12,414 bases of DNA, taken from positions 1 through 12,414 of the forward strand of contig CAZGYE010000176.1 of assembly GCA_964530165.1 (NCBI GenBank), written 5' to 3'. The DNA comes from CAZGYE01 sp964530165. Lineage in GTDB: Bacteria > Planctomycetota > Planctomycetia > Planctomycetales > Planctomycetaceae. The notes under the pieces were generated by a model. The model searched no databases. It was not told where the DNA came from and saw nothing but the letters and a program-made list of their open reading frames with translations. The translations under genes and the position numbers were made by a program. Within the stretch, counting starts at the first letter, position 1; each line of letters opens with the position of its first letter. Shown piece by piece: positions 1 to 7,246 of the stretch.

Positions 1-140
1 TAAAGTTGAGATGGCCCATCCTTGGTTTCACTACTATCGGACCTTCTTACATTAAACTAACAAGCTGCGCGCTGGCGGTCAATGGTCCAAATGTATAGAG
101 TTCCTAGGAAAACTGCCGGCGGTTCTAGATCGACAGGCAA

Positions 141-581
141 CTACCCCAGTGCATTTCGGAAACCAACCCAAGCCTCGGTGATCACCTTGCGTGCGGCAGC
201 TAGGATCAGGCCGCGGCTGACGGGCCGGAGCAGCCCTCCCAACTCCGTGACCTCGGCGCTCCAATTCAGCCGTGTACCCGTCTCCGCCGCGGAGAGCTTG
301 ACTTCCGTTTCAACGACGGCGGATGAACCGATCCCTTTACTGTGGATTCGCGTCCGGACGAAATCGGGTGACTGCTCGTCGACGATCTCGATGGTGATCT
401 TCAGCGTACCTTTGAGAAACAGAAGCTCCGGCTGAACGCGACAGACCAACAGTCTCGGTTCCGTCCGTTCGATGTCGAGCAAGCCGGGAATCGATTTGGC
501 CAGGAACTCGAGGTCGGTCAAACGCGGCCGGATCTCACCAAGCTCCTGTGAAAAGTGTTCTTCGCCGGAAAGCTGGATCAT
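141..581 (-). CDS. CoxG/SRPBCC-family protein
   Basis: This 146-residue protein resembles the CoxG-like branch of the SRPBCC (START-like) superfamily. These are small cytosolic helix-grip proteins that bind hydrophobic ligands or membranes. The family pattern is visible: an N-terminal strand and helix ending in 'FLAKSIPGL' (about 27-35), alternating beta strands through the middle ('LFLKGTLKITIEIVD'), a 'GTRLNWSAEV' strand, and a long C-terminal helix from about residue 120. Length fits a single domain. There is no signal peptide or membrane segment. The ATG is well supported by AAGGAG seven bases upstream. It starts 27 bp after the stop of the mannonate dehydratase-like gene on the same strand, so the two are probably cotranscribed. 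No carbon monoxide dehydrogenase genes are nearby, so a role in CO oxidation is not supported. Fold assignment is fairly sure; function is unknown. Confidence 0.8.
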   Translation of the reverse strand: MIQLSGEEHFSQELGEIRPRLTDLEFLAKSIPGLLDIERTEPRLLVCRVQPELLFLKGTLKITIEIVDEQSPDFVRTRIHSKGIGSSAVVETEVKLSAAETGTRLNWSAEVTELGGLLRPVSRGLILAAARKVITEAWVGFRNALG

Positions 582-608
582 GTTTGTTCTCCTTACGTGT
601 GGGATGCC

Positions 609-1745
609 TTACCCCGGCAGACTGTGCAACAAGCCTCTCATGTAGCCAACGGCGAAGGAGAGGTACTGCTTGGGCAGCGGTTTGTCGCCGGTGATGCCCA
701 TGGCGTGATCGTAGTCGATGACTCCATCGTAGTCCACTTCGGCAAGTGTGCGAAGCACCTGAGCCATCTGCATATCGCCGTCGTCGAGGAATACCTCTGC
801 ATACCCGCCATTGGCCGGCAGTGTGCCGCGCACGTTGCGAAAGTGCACGTGGAACAGCTTCCCCTGCCGGCCGAAATGCCGGATGCCCTCGAACACGTTC
901 TGGCCGGACTCATAGCGGGTTCCCACGCAGAAGGTGATGCCGTTGTTGTCGCTGGGAACTTCAGAGAAGAGGCGATCGAAATCTTTGAATCGGCACAGAA
1001 TCTGGGGGCTGCCCAGGTAGTCGTACAGCGGCGGATCGTTGCCGTGCATGGCTACCCGCGTCTTGCTGCCCTCGACGACCGGGATCACCTGACGGTATAT
1101 GTTCAACAGCCCTTTCCACAACTGCTCGGAGGTTACCTTGTATTTGGTCTTGGGCAAGCGGGCCTGGGACCTACTGAGATCGAAGGCGGAATAGCTGTAG
1201 CCGCCTCGCCCTTGCTGTCGGGTCCAGCCGCCGCGAGAACCCGCGATGTGCAGCGACGCCTGGCAGGCCTGGATTCCGAAAACGGGTATCTCGGCCTCGG
1301 CCAACAGTTCGCCGATCTTCTTGAGTTTGTCGATGTCCCGCTGCCCTTCGGGGCGCGCGAGATAGGCATTCACATAGTGGTGTCCGAACGAATTGGCCCG
1401 CTCGATGGGAAGTCCCACCGCATCGAGACGGTCGATGAGCTCTTTCAGAGCAGTCTTGGTAATGCTGCCGGTTTCCCGGTAACCCTTGACCAGATCGAGC
1501 GTGATATCTGCGCGGTCAACGCCGATTTGCTTCAAGAAGCGCAGGTCGTCGTCGTTCGGGCTGTTCATCCAAGCCGGGTTGATCCGCGCGCCGATGCGGA
1601 TTCTATGCTTCCGCTTCTTTTTCCCGGCGGCGTCATCGGCTGACAGCGTGTGGTTCGGCATACTCCCCACGGCTCCTAGGGCGGTCACTCCCAAGGCGGC
1701 GTGCTTGACAAAGTCGCGTCGGCTGTGATTGCTGAGTTCGCTCAT
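609..1745 (-). CDS. Tat-exported mannonate dehydratase-like TIM-barrel protein
   Basis: This 378-residue protein resembles mannonate dehydratase (UxuA), which converts D-mannonate to 2-keto-3-deoxygluconate in hexuronate breakdown. The N terminus carries a Tat signal, 'SRRDFVKHAALGVTALGAVG' (9-28). The TIM barrel runs from about residue 48 to the end. Residues matching the family metal site are H234 ('VAMHGNDPPL'), C273 ('TFCVGT'), H301 ('HVHFRNVRG') and D346 with H347 ('DYDHAMG'), in the expected order and at roughly the expected spacing. The ATG at 1745 was chosen because GAAAGG lies seven bases upstream and the Tat signal follows at once; in-frame codons further upstream lack this support. 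True UxuA proteins are usually cytoplasmic, so export is unusual. Many planctomycete proteins annotated as xylose isomerase-like or sugar-epimerase TIM barrels share this layout, and the exact substrate cannot be read from sequence. It probably forms an operon with the CoxG-like gene. Confidence 0.82.
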   Translation of the reverse strand: MSELSNHSRRDFVKHAALGVTALGAVGSMPNHTLSADDAAGKKKRKHRIRIGARINPAWMNSPNDDDLRFLKQIGVDRADITLDLVKGYRETGSITKTALKELIDRLDAVGLPIERANSFGHHYVNAYLARPEGQRDIDKLKKIGELLAEAEIPVFGIQACQASLHIAGSRGGWTRQQGRGGYSYSAFDLSRSQARLPKTKYKVTSEQLWKGLLNIYRQVIPVVEGSKTRVAMHGNDPPLYDYLGSPQILCRFKDFDRLFSEVPSDNNGITFCVGTRYESGQNVFEGIRHFGRQGKLFHVHFRNVRGTLPANGGYAEVFLDDGDMQMAQVLRTLAEVDYDGVIDYDHAMGITGDKPLPKQYLSFAVGYMRGLLHSLPG

Positions 1746-2050
1746 TTGTCGACCTTTCTCGGGTTGGAGATTTTCTTTGACTGGAATTGAGCTCCCACCA
1801 CCGAATATGCTACCCAGATCGAACCAAGTTGCCAACGCGCGCGAATTCGCAACGACGACGTGCGCGCCACTAAGCATGTGTTTACTGTCATCACCCCATC
1901 AAACGGGAAGCTTGCCGGTAGGCGTTACAGCGGCGGCCGTTTCGGTTATCGTGGGAGTCACTCACAGAGAAGGAGCGACGCGAATCGCAGGAAGCCTTCC
2001 AGTTGTTTCTTGACGGCCCAGAGACTTTTGCACCAAGGAGCGAGCACACC
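1746..2050. other. Divergent intergenic region with promoters
   Basis: This 305-bp gap separates the minus-strand mannonate dehydratase-like gene from the plus-strand DUF1080 gene, so it must hold promoters for both directions. Short open frames crossing it have no ribosome-binding site or recognisable content. The minus-strand gene has a GAAAGG Shine-Dalgarno just inside the left edge. The plus-strand gene has AAGGAG at 2035-2040. No convincing operator palindrome or riboswitch was seen. Confidence 0.6.
1807..1835 (-). promoter_or_regulatory. Possible sigma70-type promoter for the mannonate dehydratase-like gene
   Basis: Read on the minus strand, TTGGCA (1830-1835) is followed by a 17-base spacer and TAGCAT (1807-1812). 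Spacing is ideal, the -35 box is fair and the -10 box is weak. It lies about 60 bp upstream of the ATG. Planctomycete promoters are poorly defined, so this is tentative. Confidence 0.3.
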
Positions 2051-2728
2051 ATGCGTTTGATTTCTCTATTGGCAGTTTTGTTGGTGGGACCCAGTTTGCT
2101 GTTTGCGGAGGAGACCAAGTTGTCGTCGTCCGCGACTGGCTTGTCCGAGAAGGAGATCAAAGAAGGGTTTGTCAGTCTTTTCGATGGAAAGACTTTGGCC
2201 GGCTGGCAAGGCGACCTGAAGGGCCACACCGTCGAAGAAGGCAAGCTGATCTGCAAGAAAAAAGACGGCCAAAACTTGTTTACCAAGAAGCAGTACAACG
2301 ACTTCATCTTCCGCTTCGAATACAAGCTGCGGCCGGGCGGGAACAACGGCGTCGGGATCCGTTCGCCGCTGAAAGGGGTCCCCGGTTTCGTCAGTATGGA
2401 AATCCAGATTCTCGACGATTCGTTCCCCGACTATCAGAAGTTGAAACCGGTGCAGTTCAATGGTTCGGTCTACGGCGCAGTGGCCGCCAAGCGGGGACAT
2501 CTCAAGCCGCCGGGCCGGTGGAACGCGATGGAGATCATGGCCCAAGGCACCCGCATCAAGGTCACGCTCAACGGCGCCGTCATTCTGGATGCCGACATGG
2601 ACAAACTTGGCCCCAAACACATTCACGGGCACGAATTGATTGGACTGCGGCGAAAGCAGGGTTACATCGTCTTTTGCGGTCATCATCACCGCGTCGAGTT
2701 CCGCAATATCCGTATCAAAGAGCTGTAG
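2051..2728 (+). CDS. Secreted DUF1080 / 3-keto-disaccharide hydrolase-like protein
   Basis: This 225-residue exported protein consists of one DUF1080 domain, a concanavalin/LamG-like beta sandwich. Some members have been described as 3-keto-glycoside hydrolases or lyases, and the family is greatly expanded in Planctomycetes. The signal peptide is residues 1 to about 18 ('MRLISLLAVLLVGPSLLFA'). Family marks follow: 'GFVSLFDGKTLAGWQG' at the domain start, 'NDFIFRFEYKLRPGGNNGVG' in the middle, 'EIQILDD', 'GRWNAMEIMAQGTRIKVTLN' and a C-terminal 'EFRNIRIKEL' strand. The ATG is preceded by AAGGAG ten bases upstream, and the signal peptide begins exactly there, so the upstream in-frame start at 2003 is unlikely. 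It is the first gene of a probable three-gene operon with a phosphoesterase and a GH32 enzyme, which suggests a role with the same sugar substrate. Family is certain; the reaction is inferred. Confidence 0.9.
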   Translation: MRLISLLAVLLVGPSLLFAEETKLSSSATGLSEKEIKEGFVSLFDGKTLAGWQGDLKGHTVEEGKLICKKKDGQNLFTKKQYNDFIFRFEYKLRPGGNNGVGIRSPLKGVPGFVSMEIQILDDSFPDYQKLKPVQFNGSVYGAVAAKRGHLKPPGRWNAMEIMAQGTRIKVTLNGAVILDADMDKLGPKHIHGHELIGLRRKQGYIVFCGHHHRVEFRNIRIKEL

Positions 2729-2817
2729 CCAAAGGCCGGCTGCGAGAACTTCGTCGCCGGCGGTCCGGACCACTTCATCGCAGAAGTCGGCGCCGTTTCA
2801 GGCCGGGAGGGGGGACT

Positions 2818-3900
2818 ATGTCTGCAACGATTCTGATGTTCGCTGCCGTGGCAGTTTGCGCCGCTGAGCCGGTCTCCGCGGAGCAGCAAGTCCAGCCCGT
2901 CTGGAAATTCGTCAGCATGCCCGACTTCTTAAACGTCGACGCCACCTACCCGCAACCCGGCTGGGAAGATGCGCTCGACTACGTCCTGAAACGCGTCAAG
3001 GCCGAGGACCCGGACTTCCTGCTTGTCGCCGGCGATTTGGTGATGGGCCGCTGGCCGACCAAAGAGCACATCGAGGAATACGCGAGCATCTATTATCCCG
3101 CCTGGATCCGCAGAATGAACGACCACGGTTTGAAGTTCTATGCAGGTCTGGGCGACCATGACATCGGTGACAATCCGTGGCGGGGCGCGAAAGTGGACCT
3201 CGTCGGACACTTCAAAGCCGCGTTTCGGCAATATCTCAAGATGCCGCTCAACGGGCCGGAACACATGAAAGGCACCGCGTTCTGGTTCGTACACAAAGAC
3301 GTATTGTTTGTAGCCGTCGACGTCTTCGAAAAAGGAATCGGCAAACAAGGCGGCATTGTGGCCCAGGTCACCGGGAAGCAACTGGCCTGGCTAGAGAAGA
3401 CGTTGACCCTTCATCGCGGAGTCCAGCATGTCGTCGTCATGGGGCACACCCCCATTCTCGGACCAGTCAGAAAGAGAAGCTCCAGCGGTCTGATGCTCGA
3501 AAGAGGCCGGCAGTCGCCGCTGTGGCAGACTATGAAGCGGCACGGCGTCGACCTGTACCTCTGCGGTGAGGTCCACGCCATCACCTGCATCAACCGGGAC
3601 GGCGTCCAGCAGATCGCGCATGGCGGTCTGTTCGGCTACAACCCCCGGGTCAACTACCTGGTCGTGACCGTCTCGCCGCGGAGAATCGGCCTGGAGCTCA
3701 AGGAGATCGACATCATCTGCAAAGGCCCGAAGCTGTGGCAGGAGGGCAGAAACCGTCCGAAAGAAACGGTCATCATCTCGGACGAAATGAAAAAACGTGG
3801 CTATGTGACCGTCGGAACGATGACCATCGACAAGACCACCGACAACAAAATCCTCAGGAACAAGACCGGCTATTTCGACGAGACAAACAACCCAAAGTGA
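2818..3900 (+). CDS. Secreted calcineurin-like metallophosphoesterase with divergent metal motifs
   Basis: This 360-residue protein has a signal peptide (1 to about 21, ending 'EPVSA') and a calcineurin-like phosphoesterase fold. Motifs in order: 'SMPDFLN' (33-39) where the family has DxH; 'VAGDLVMG' (70-77) holding the GD motif; 'GLGDHD' (110-115) where GNH(E/D) is usual; 'VVMGHTPI' with H210; and 'LCGEVHA' (248-254) where GHxH is usual. The second and fourth motifs are intact, while the first, third and fifth each have a replaced ligand (His to Leu, Asn to Asp, His to Glu). It may therefore bind metal differently, hydrolyse an unusual phosphoester, or be inactive. After the core comes a tail of about 60 residues rich in Lys. 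The ATG has GGGAGGGGGG just upstream; a longer in-frame opening to 2518 only overlaps the preceding gene. It lies 89 bp after the DUF1080 gene and 46 bp before GH32, in a probable operon. Fold is confident; activity is uncertain. Confidence 0.85.
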   Translation: MSATILMFAAVAVCAAEPVSAEQQVQPVWKFVSMPDFLNVDATYPQPGWEDALDYVLKRVKAEDPDFLLVAGDLVMGRWPTKEHIEEYASIYYPAWIRRMNDHGLKFYAGLGDHDIGDNPWRGAKVDLVGHFKAAFRQYLKMPLNGPEHMKGTAFWFVHKDVLFVAVDVFEKGIGKQGGIVAQVTGKQLAWLEKTLTLHRGVQHVVVMGHTPILGPVRKRSSSGLMLERGRQSPLWQTMKRHGVDLYLCGEVHAITCINRDGVQQIAHGGLFGYNPRVNYLVVTVSPRRIGLELKEIDIICKGPKLWQEGRNRPKETVIISDEMKKRGYVTVGTMTIDKTTDNKILRNKTGYFDETNNPK

Positions 3901-3946
3901 CCGCCGGGAACAGTCTCGTGTGCGTGTCTTCGGAAAGGAGTGACGG

Positions 3947-5455
3947 ATGGCGGGCTCGCTTCAATCGACGTGCATGGTGTGTGCCGTCTTGTTGGCGGCG
4001 TCGGCAGCGGTTTCGACTGCTGAGGAAACCGACAGCCTTTTGCAGAGCGACGAGGTCAAAGGGACGCTCCTCGTCGTCGACAAGCTTTACCAGGAGACGT
4101 ATCGCCCACAGTTCCATTTCACGGCCCGGAAGAATTGGATCAACGACCCCAACGGACTCGTCTACTACAAGGGCGAATACCACATGTTCTTCCAGCACAA
4201 TCCACAGGGGATTCACTGGGGCAACATGACCTGGGGGCATGCCGTCAGCCCCGACATGGTCCGCTGGAAACAACTGCCCCACGCGATTGAGCCCGACGAA
4301 TTGGGCACCATTTTCTCCGGCTCGGCCGTGGTGGACTGGGACAACACGGCCGGCTTCCAAACCGGCGACGAGAAGGTGCTTGTGGCCGTCTACACGTCTG
4401 CGGGCAGTCACGCCCCGGTGAAGAAGCCGTTCACACAGAGCATCGCTTACAGCAACGATCGGGGTAGGACCTGGACGAAATACGAAAACAACCCGGTGCT
4501 CGACCACATCGCCGGCACCAATCGCGACCCGAAGGTGATTTGGCATCCCGCCACGAAAAAATGGATCATGGCGTTTTATCTGGAGAAGAACAACTTCGTG
4601 CTGTTCTCCTCGCCGAATCTGAAACAGTGGACGCGCCTGTGCGACGTCCCGTTGCCTGGTTCGCGTGAATGTCCCGATTTCTTCCCGTTACCGGTCGACG
4701 GCGATGCGAACAACGTGAAGTGGGTCTTCTGGGGCGCTAACGGGAACTACCTGCTCGGCTCGTTCGACGGCCGCGACTTCACTAAGGAAAGCGGTCCCCA
4801 CCGCTCCGAGTGGGGCGGTAACTGCTACGCGGCACAGACCTGGAGCGACGTCACAGAATCCGACGGCCGCCGTCTGCAGATTGCCTGGATGGCCGGTGGC
4901 CGCTACCCCGGCATGCCGTTCAACCAGCAAATGTGCTTTCCCCGCGTGCTGACGTTGCGGACCACGGCTGACGGCATCCGGCTGTGCCGCAAGCCGGTCC
5001 GGGAAATCGAAAACATCCATGGCAAGAAGCATTCCTGGACCAACCGGGCGCTCAAACCGGGCGAAAACCTGTTGGCCCCTCTCCGCGGTGAGCTGTTCGA
5101 CATTCGGGCGGAGATCGAACCGCTCGACGCCGCAGCGTTCGGGTTCGACGTCCGCGGCCACAAGATCGAATACTCGGCGCCCGGCAAGAAAGTCTCGTGC
5201 CTCGGTAAAGACGCCCCGCTGACGCCGGACAACGGCCGCATCAGACTGCAGGTTCTGGTCGACCGGACCTCGCTGGAGGTGTTCGCAGGCGACGGCCACG
5301 TCTCCCTGTCCTCGTGCTTCCTGCCCAGCCCGGCAAACAAGCACTTGGCTGTTTACACGACCGGCGGCGAGATCAAAATCGTTTCGCTCGAAGTCTACGA
5401 GCTGCGCCCGATCTGGCCACACTTCCGCGCGGAGCGGGCTCCGCGGCTAAATTGA
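3947..5455 (+). CDS. Secreted glycoside hydrolase family 32 (fructan/sucrose hydrolase)
   Basis: This 502-residue enzyme belongs to GH32, which hydrolyses beta-fructofuranosyl bonds in sucrose, inulin or levan by a retaining mechanism. A signal peptide covers residues 1-25 ('VLLAASAAVSTA' before Glu-Glu). The five-bladed propeller starts at about residue 54. The catalytic residues are present: nucleophile D67 in 'WINDPNG' (64-70), transition-state stabiliser D194 in 'NRDPKV', and acid/base E241 in 'RECPDFF'. 'FSGSAV' (123-128) is also typical. The C-terminal beta sandwich (about 365-490) carries the family signature 'LVDRTSLEVFAGDG' (437-450). The start is fixed by AAAGGAG six bases upstream. 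It is the last gene of the DUF1080-phosphoesterase-GH32 run. Export points to degradation of an external or periplasmic fructoside; endo versus exo mode and levan versus inulin preference cannot be told. Confidence 0.95.
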   Translation: MAGSLQSTCMVCAVLLAASAAVSTAEETDSLLQSDEVKGTLLVVDKLYQETYRPQFHFTARKNWINDPNGLVYYKGEYHMFFQHNPQGIHWGNMTWGHAVSPDMVRWKQLPHAIEPDELGTIFSGSAVVDWDNTAGFQTGDEKVLVAVYTSAGSHAPVKKPFTQSIAYSNDRGRTWTKYENNPVLDHIAGTNRDPKVIWHPATKKWIMAFYLEKNNFVLFSSPNLKQWTRLCDVPLPGSRECPDFFPLPVDGDANNVKWVFWGANGNYLLGSFDGRDFTKESGPHRSEWGGNCYAAQTWSDVTESDGRRLQIAWMAGGRYPGMPFNQQMCFPRVLTLRTTADGIRLCRKPVREIENIHGKKHSWTNRALKPGENLLAPLRGELFDIRAEIEPLDAAAFGFDVRGHKIEYSAPGKKVSCLGKDAPLTPDNGRIRLQVLVDRTSLEVFAGDGHVSLSSCFLPSPANKHLAVYTTGGEIKIVSLEVYELRPIWPHFRAERAPRLN

Positions 5456-5458
5456 CTC

Positions 5459-5484
5459 GCGGTCATCCAAGTTTGAATGACCGC
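5459..5484. terminator. Hairpin between convergent genes, possible bidirectional terminator
   Basis: GCGGTCAT (5459-5466) and ATGACCGC (5477-5484) form a perfect 8-bp stem with a 10-base loop, four bases after the GH32 stop and 44 bases from the stop of the convergent M29 gene. There is no T-tract on either side, so classical intrinsic termination is uncertain. Confidence 0.5.
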
Positions 5485-5527
5485 AACACATCGAATTCTG
5501 CGGTTTCACGACGTTTCGGTCCTTGGT

Positions 5528-6643
5528 TCACAAACCGATGTTGAGCCCCCGCAGGTCTTCCGGGACAAAGCGGCCGTCCCGGCGGATCAGCTCTTCGTCG
5601 AAGAAGATTTCACCGCCGCCGTATTCGGGGGTCTGGATCAGCACCAGGTCCCAGTGGACGCGGCTGCGATTGCCGTTGTCGGCTTCGTCGTAGGCGTTGC
5701 CGGGTGTGAAGTGAAACGAGCCGCCGATTTTTTCGTCGAACAGCGTATCGAGCATCGGGCCGCGAATCCGGTTGTTGCAGCCCAGCGCCCATTCGCCGAT
5801 ATAGCGGGCGCCTTCGTCGGAGTCGAGAATGGCGTTGAGCTTGTCCGGCTCGTTGCGGCAATCGGCGGTGACGATTTTTCCGTCCTGAAACTCGAGTCGA
5901 ATGCCTTCAAACACCGTTCCCTGATACCGCGACGGTGTGTTGAACATAATGGCGCCGTTCACGCTATCGCGAACCGGCGCCGTGAACACTTCGCCGTCGG
6001 GGATGTTTCGGCCGCCGGCACAGGCGACGACGGGAATGCCGAGAATGGAGAATTCGAGATCAGTCTTGTGTCCGGTGATGTGGACGCGGTCGGCGGCCAG
6101 CATCCGTTCTTTTAGCGGTTGTTGGTCTTGCGCCATCCGCGCGTAGTCGGTCGTGCAGACGTCGAAGTAGAAATCTTCAAAAGCTTCCGTGCTCATGTTG
6201 GCTGCCTGCGCCATCGACGGCGTCGGGTAGCGCAGCACCACCCATTTGGTTTTCGGAACGCGGACCTCGATGTGCACCGGTTGCCACCAATGCTGTTGGT
6301 ACAGGTACATTTGTTCGAGCGGCACGTCGGCGAACTCGTTGCTGTTGGCCGCACCGCGAATGCCGATGTACGCATCCATCTCGAGCATCCGCTCGCGCTC
6401 CAGTTTCCCGGCCAGCTGCATGCTTTCGACGGTGGCTGTGTTGTACAAGCTGCGCAGGATCGCGTTGTCCTTTCGGCTGACCAGCGGACGAGCCTCCCGA
6501 GCGGCTGCCAGTTCGACAAGTCGGCACACGAGCGTCGGGTCTGCCAGGTCAAAGGCCTCAATCAAGACGTTTTCGCCGGCACAGAGCGAACAGCTATGAT
6601 CGATCAACACCTCAGCAAGGCGGGCAATTCGGGGATCATTCAT
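5528..6643 (-). CDS. M29-family metalloaminopeptidase (thermophilic-aminopeptidase type)
   Basis: This 371-residue cytosolic protein belongs to peptidase family M29 (AmpS/AmpT/PepS type), which removes N-terminal amino acids using a two-metal site. The six family metal or catalytic residues can be matched: E246 ('VFEGIRLEF'), E284 ('IGEWALGCN'), H311 and Y318 ('FHFTPGNAY', with the seven-residue spacing of the family), and H330 and D332 ('VHWDLV'). 'IPDGEVFTAPV' (214-224) is a strong family signature. Length is a little shorter than the roughly 410 residues typical of the family. The ATG at 6643 was preferred because AGGGAAA lies just upstream; an in-frame codon at 6673 lacks a ribosome site. 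There is no signal peptide. It converges with the GH32 gene and has no obvious functional tie to it, so it is probably a housekeeping peptidase. Confidence 0.92.
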   Translation of the reverse strand: MNDPRIARLAEVLIDHSCSLCAGENVLIEAFDLADPTLVCRLVELAAAREARPLVSRKDNAILRSLYNTATVESMQLAGKLERERMLEMDAYIGIRGAANSNEFADVPLEQMYLYQQHWWQPVHIEVRVPKTKWVVLRYPTPSMAQAANMSTEAFEDFYFDVCTTDYARMAQDQQPLKERMLAADRVHITGHKTDLEFSILGIPVVACAGGRNIPDGEVFTAPVRDSVNGAIMFNTPSRYQGTVFEGIRLEFQDGKIVTADCRNEPDKLNAILDSDEGARYIGEWALGCNNRIRGPMLDTLFDEKIGGSFHFTPGNAYDEADNGNRSRVHWDLVLIQTPEYGGGEIFFDEELIRRDGRFVPEDLRGLNIGL

Positions 6644-6671
6644 TGGTTTCCCTGTTGAAGAAACTGTTTCC

Positions 6672-6744
6672 ACGAGCCGCGACCGTTAGGGAGCGGTCGT
6701 TTCTCCGAAGTCTCTCCACCCGCTCGCTCACGCTCGCGGCTCGT
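6672..6744. repeat. REP-like imperfect inverted repeat
   Basis: Two 25-base arms (6672-6696 and 6720-6744) pair with about four mismatches around a 23-base spacer. The left arm holds GCCGCGACCGTTAGGGAGCGG. The right arm holds CGCTCGCTCACGCTCGCGGC. Very similar sequences recur at 11236-11259 and 11420-11442 in this window, so this is a dispersed intergenic element and not a gene-specific hairpin. Similar GC-rich palindromes are common between genes in planctomycetes. Confidence 0.65.
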
Positions 6745-6750
6745 ACCAGG

Positions 6751-6799
6751 ATTTTCAACAGGACGCCAAGCGTGTCAAGTCTACCAGGCTGTTGGAAAT
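6751..6799. repeat. Imperfect stem-loop
   Basis: ATTTTCAACAG (6751-6761) and CTGTTGGAAAT (6789-6799) form an 11-bp stem containing one G:T pair, with a 27-base loop. The short word TACCAGG occurs next to both arms. Role unknown; it may be part of the neighbouring repeat. Confidence 0.35.
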
Positions 6800-6899
6800 T
6801 GCTGCAGAGGTCTGCTTGAAAACGATTCCGCCTTGACCCATCATCTCCGATGGATATACTCCGCAAACTCATTTGCTGCTTGCAGCTTCGGCGTTTGTC

Positions 6900-7146
6900 G
6901 CCCCTGATGCCCTGCTGGGTCGATCGGCTCCAACGGAAACAGACCGAGCATGCTCAATCGGTTGACATGGGACGTGTTAGGGGTCGTCGCGGTTGCGATC
7001 GGGGCCAGTTACACGCTGACGGCTCTGGCCCGCGTGGTTTCTTATCGCATTGGTCTGCTGGACCGGCCGGACGGCTGCCGCAAGTCGCATACGGAACCGA
7101 CTCCGCTGTTGGGGGGAATTGCTCTTTACGGTTCCCTGTTGATCGC
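6900..7146 (+). repeat. Direct repeat copy A (leader and 5' end of WecA-like gene)
   Basis: This stretch aligns with 9544-9791. From the ATG (6950 against 9595) to the break, 197 bases match with one synonymous difference (C at 7136, T at 9781). The 50 bases upstream of the ATG align with several substitutions and one single-base indel. Identity stops abruptly after GATCGC at 7146. Confidence 0.93.
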
Positions 7147-7246
7147 TATCCGTTCGACGAACGCCATTCGTGATACGATGTCCCTGAGACTTTCTCGGTT
7201 TAGTGTCAAGGAAACGAAGAATGACAAGCAAGAATGGACGTCGTGA
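6950..7246 (+). pseudogene. Truncated duplicate of the WecA-like transferase gene
   Basis: The first 66 codons are identical in protein to the intact gene at 9595, covering the first membrane segment and the 'PTPLLGG' motif. The reading frame then enters unrelated sequence after 7146 and stops at 7246 after 32 foreign residues. The DD, NxxNxxDGxDG, GDSG and HIHH motifs needed for activity are all missing, so the product cannot be a working transferase. It could at most yield a short membrane peptide. The junction lies about 75 bp upstream of a decayed IS66-type TnpA-like frame, which suggests that a mobile element caused the break. Confidence 0.85.

Larger units (their letters stand above)
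6644..6949. other. Intergenic region with palindromic repeats and duplicated leader
   Basis: This 306-bp gap holds no convincing gene. It contains the upstream region of the M29 gene, a REP-like inverted repeat (6672-6744), a second imperfect stem-loop (6751-6799) and, from about 6900, a diverged copy of the leader that precedes the intact WecA-like gene (9544-9594). Confidence 0.6.

Noticed and set aside
555..1643. Plus-strand open frame of 362 codons
   Set aside because: It lies antisense to the mannonate dehydratase-like gene, which has a Tat signal, metal ligands and a ribosome site. The plus-strand product has no recognisable domain, so it is a shadow of a GC-rich coding frame.
2003..2050. 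Longer start for the DUF1080 gene
   Set aside because: The extra 16 residues are hydrophilic and would bury the signal peptide; AAGGAG at 2035-2040 favours the ATG at 2051.
2066..2773. Minus-strand open frame of 235 codons
   Set aside because: Antisense to the DUF1080 gene with no family features or start signal.
4688..5422. Minus-strand open frame of 244 codons
   Set aside because: Antisense to the GH32 C-terminal half; composition is that of a reverse-frame shadow.
6119..6658. Plus-strand open frame of 179 codons
   Set aside because: Antisense to the M29 peptidase, whose six active-site residues are intact.
6672..6744. CRISPR-like repeat
   Set aside because: Only two inverted arms, no regular direct repeats with spacers.
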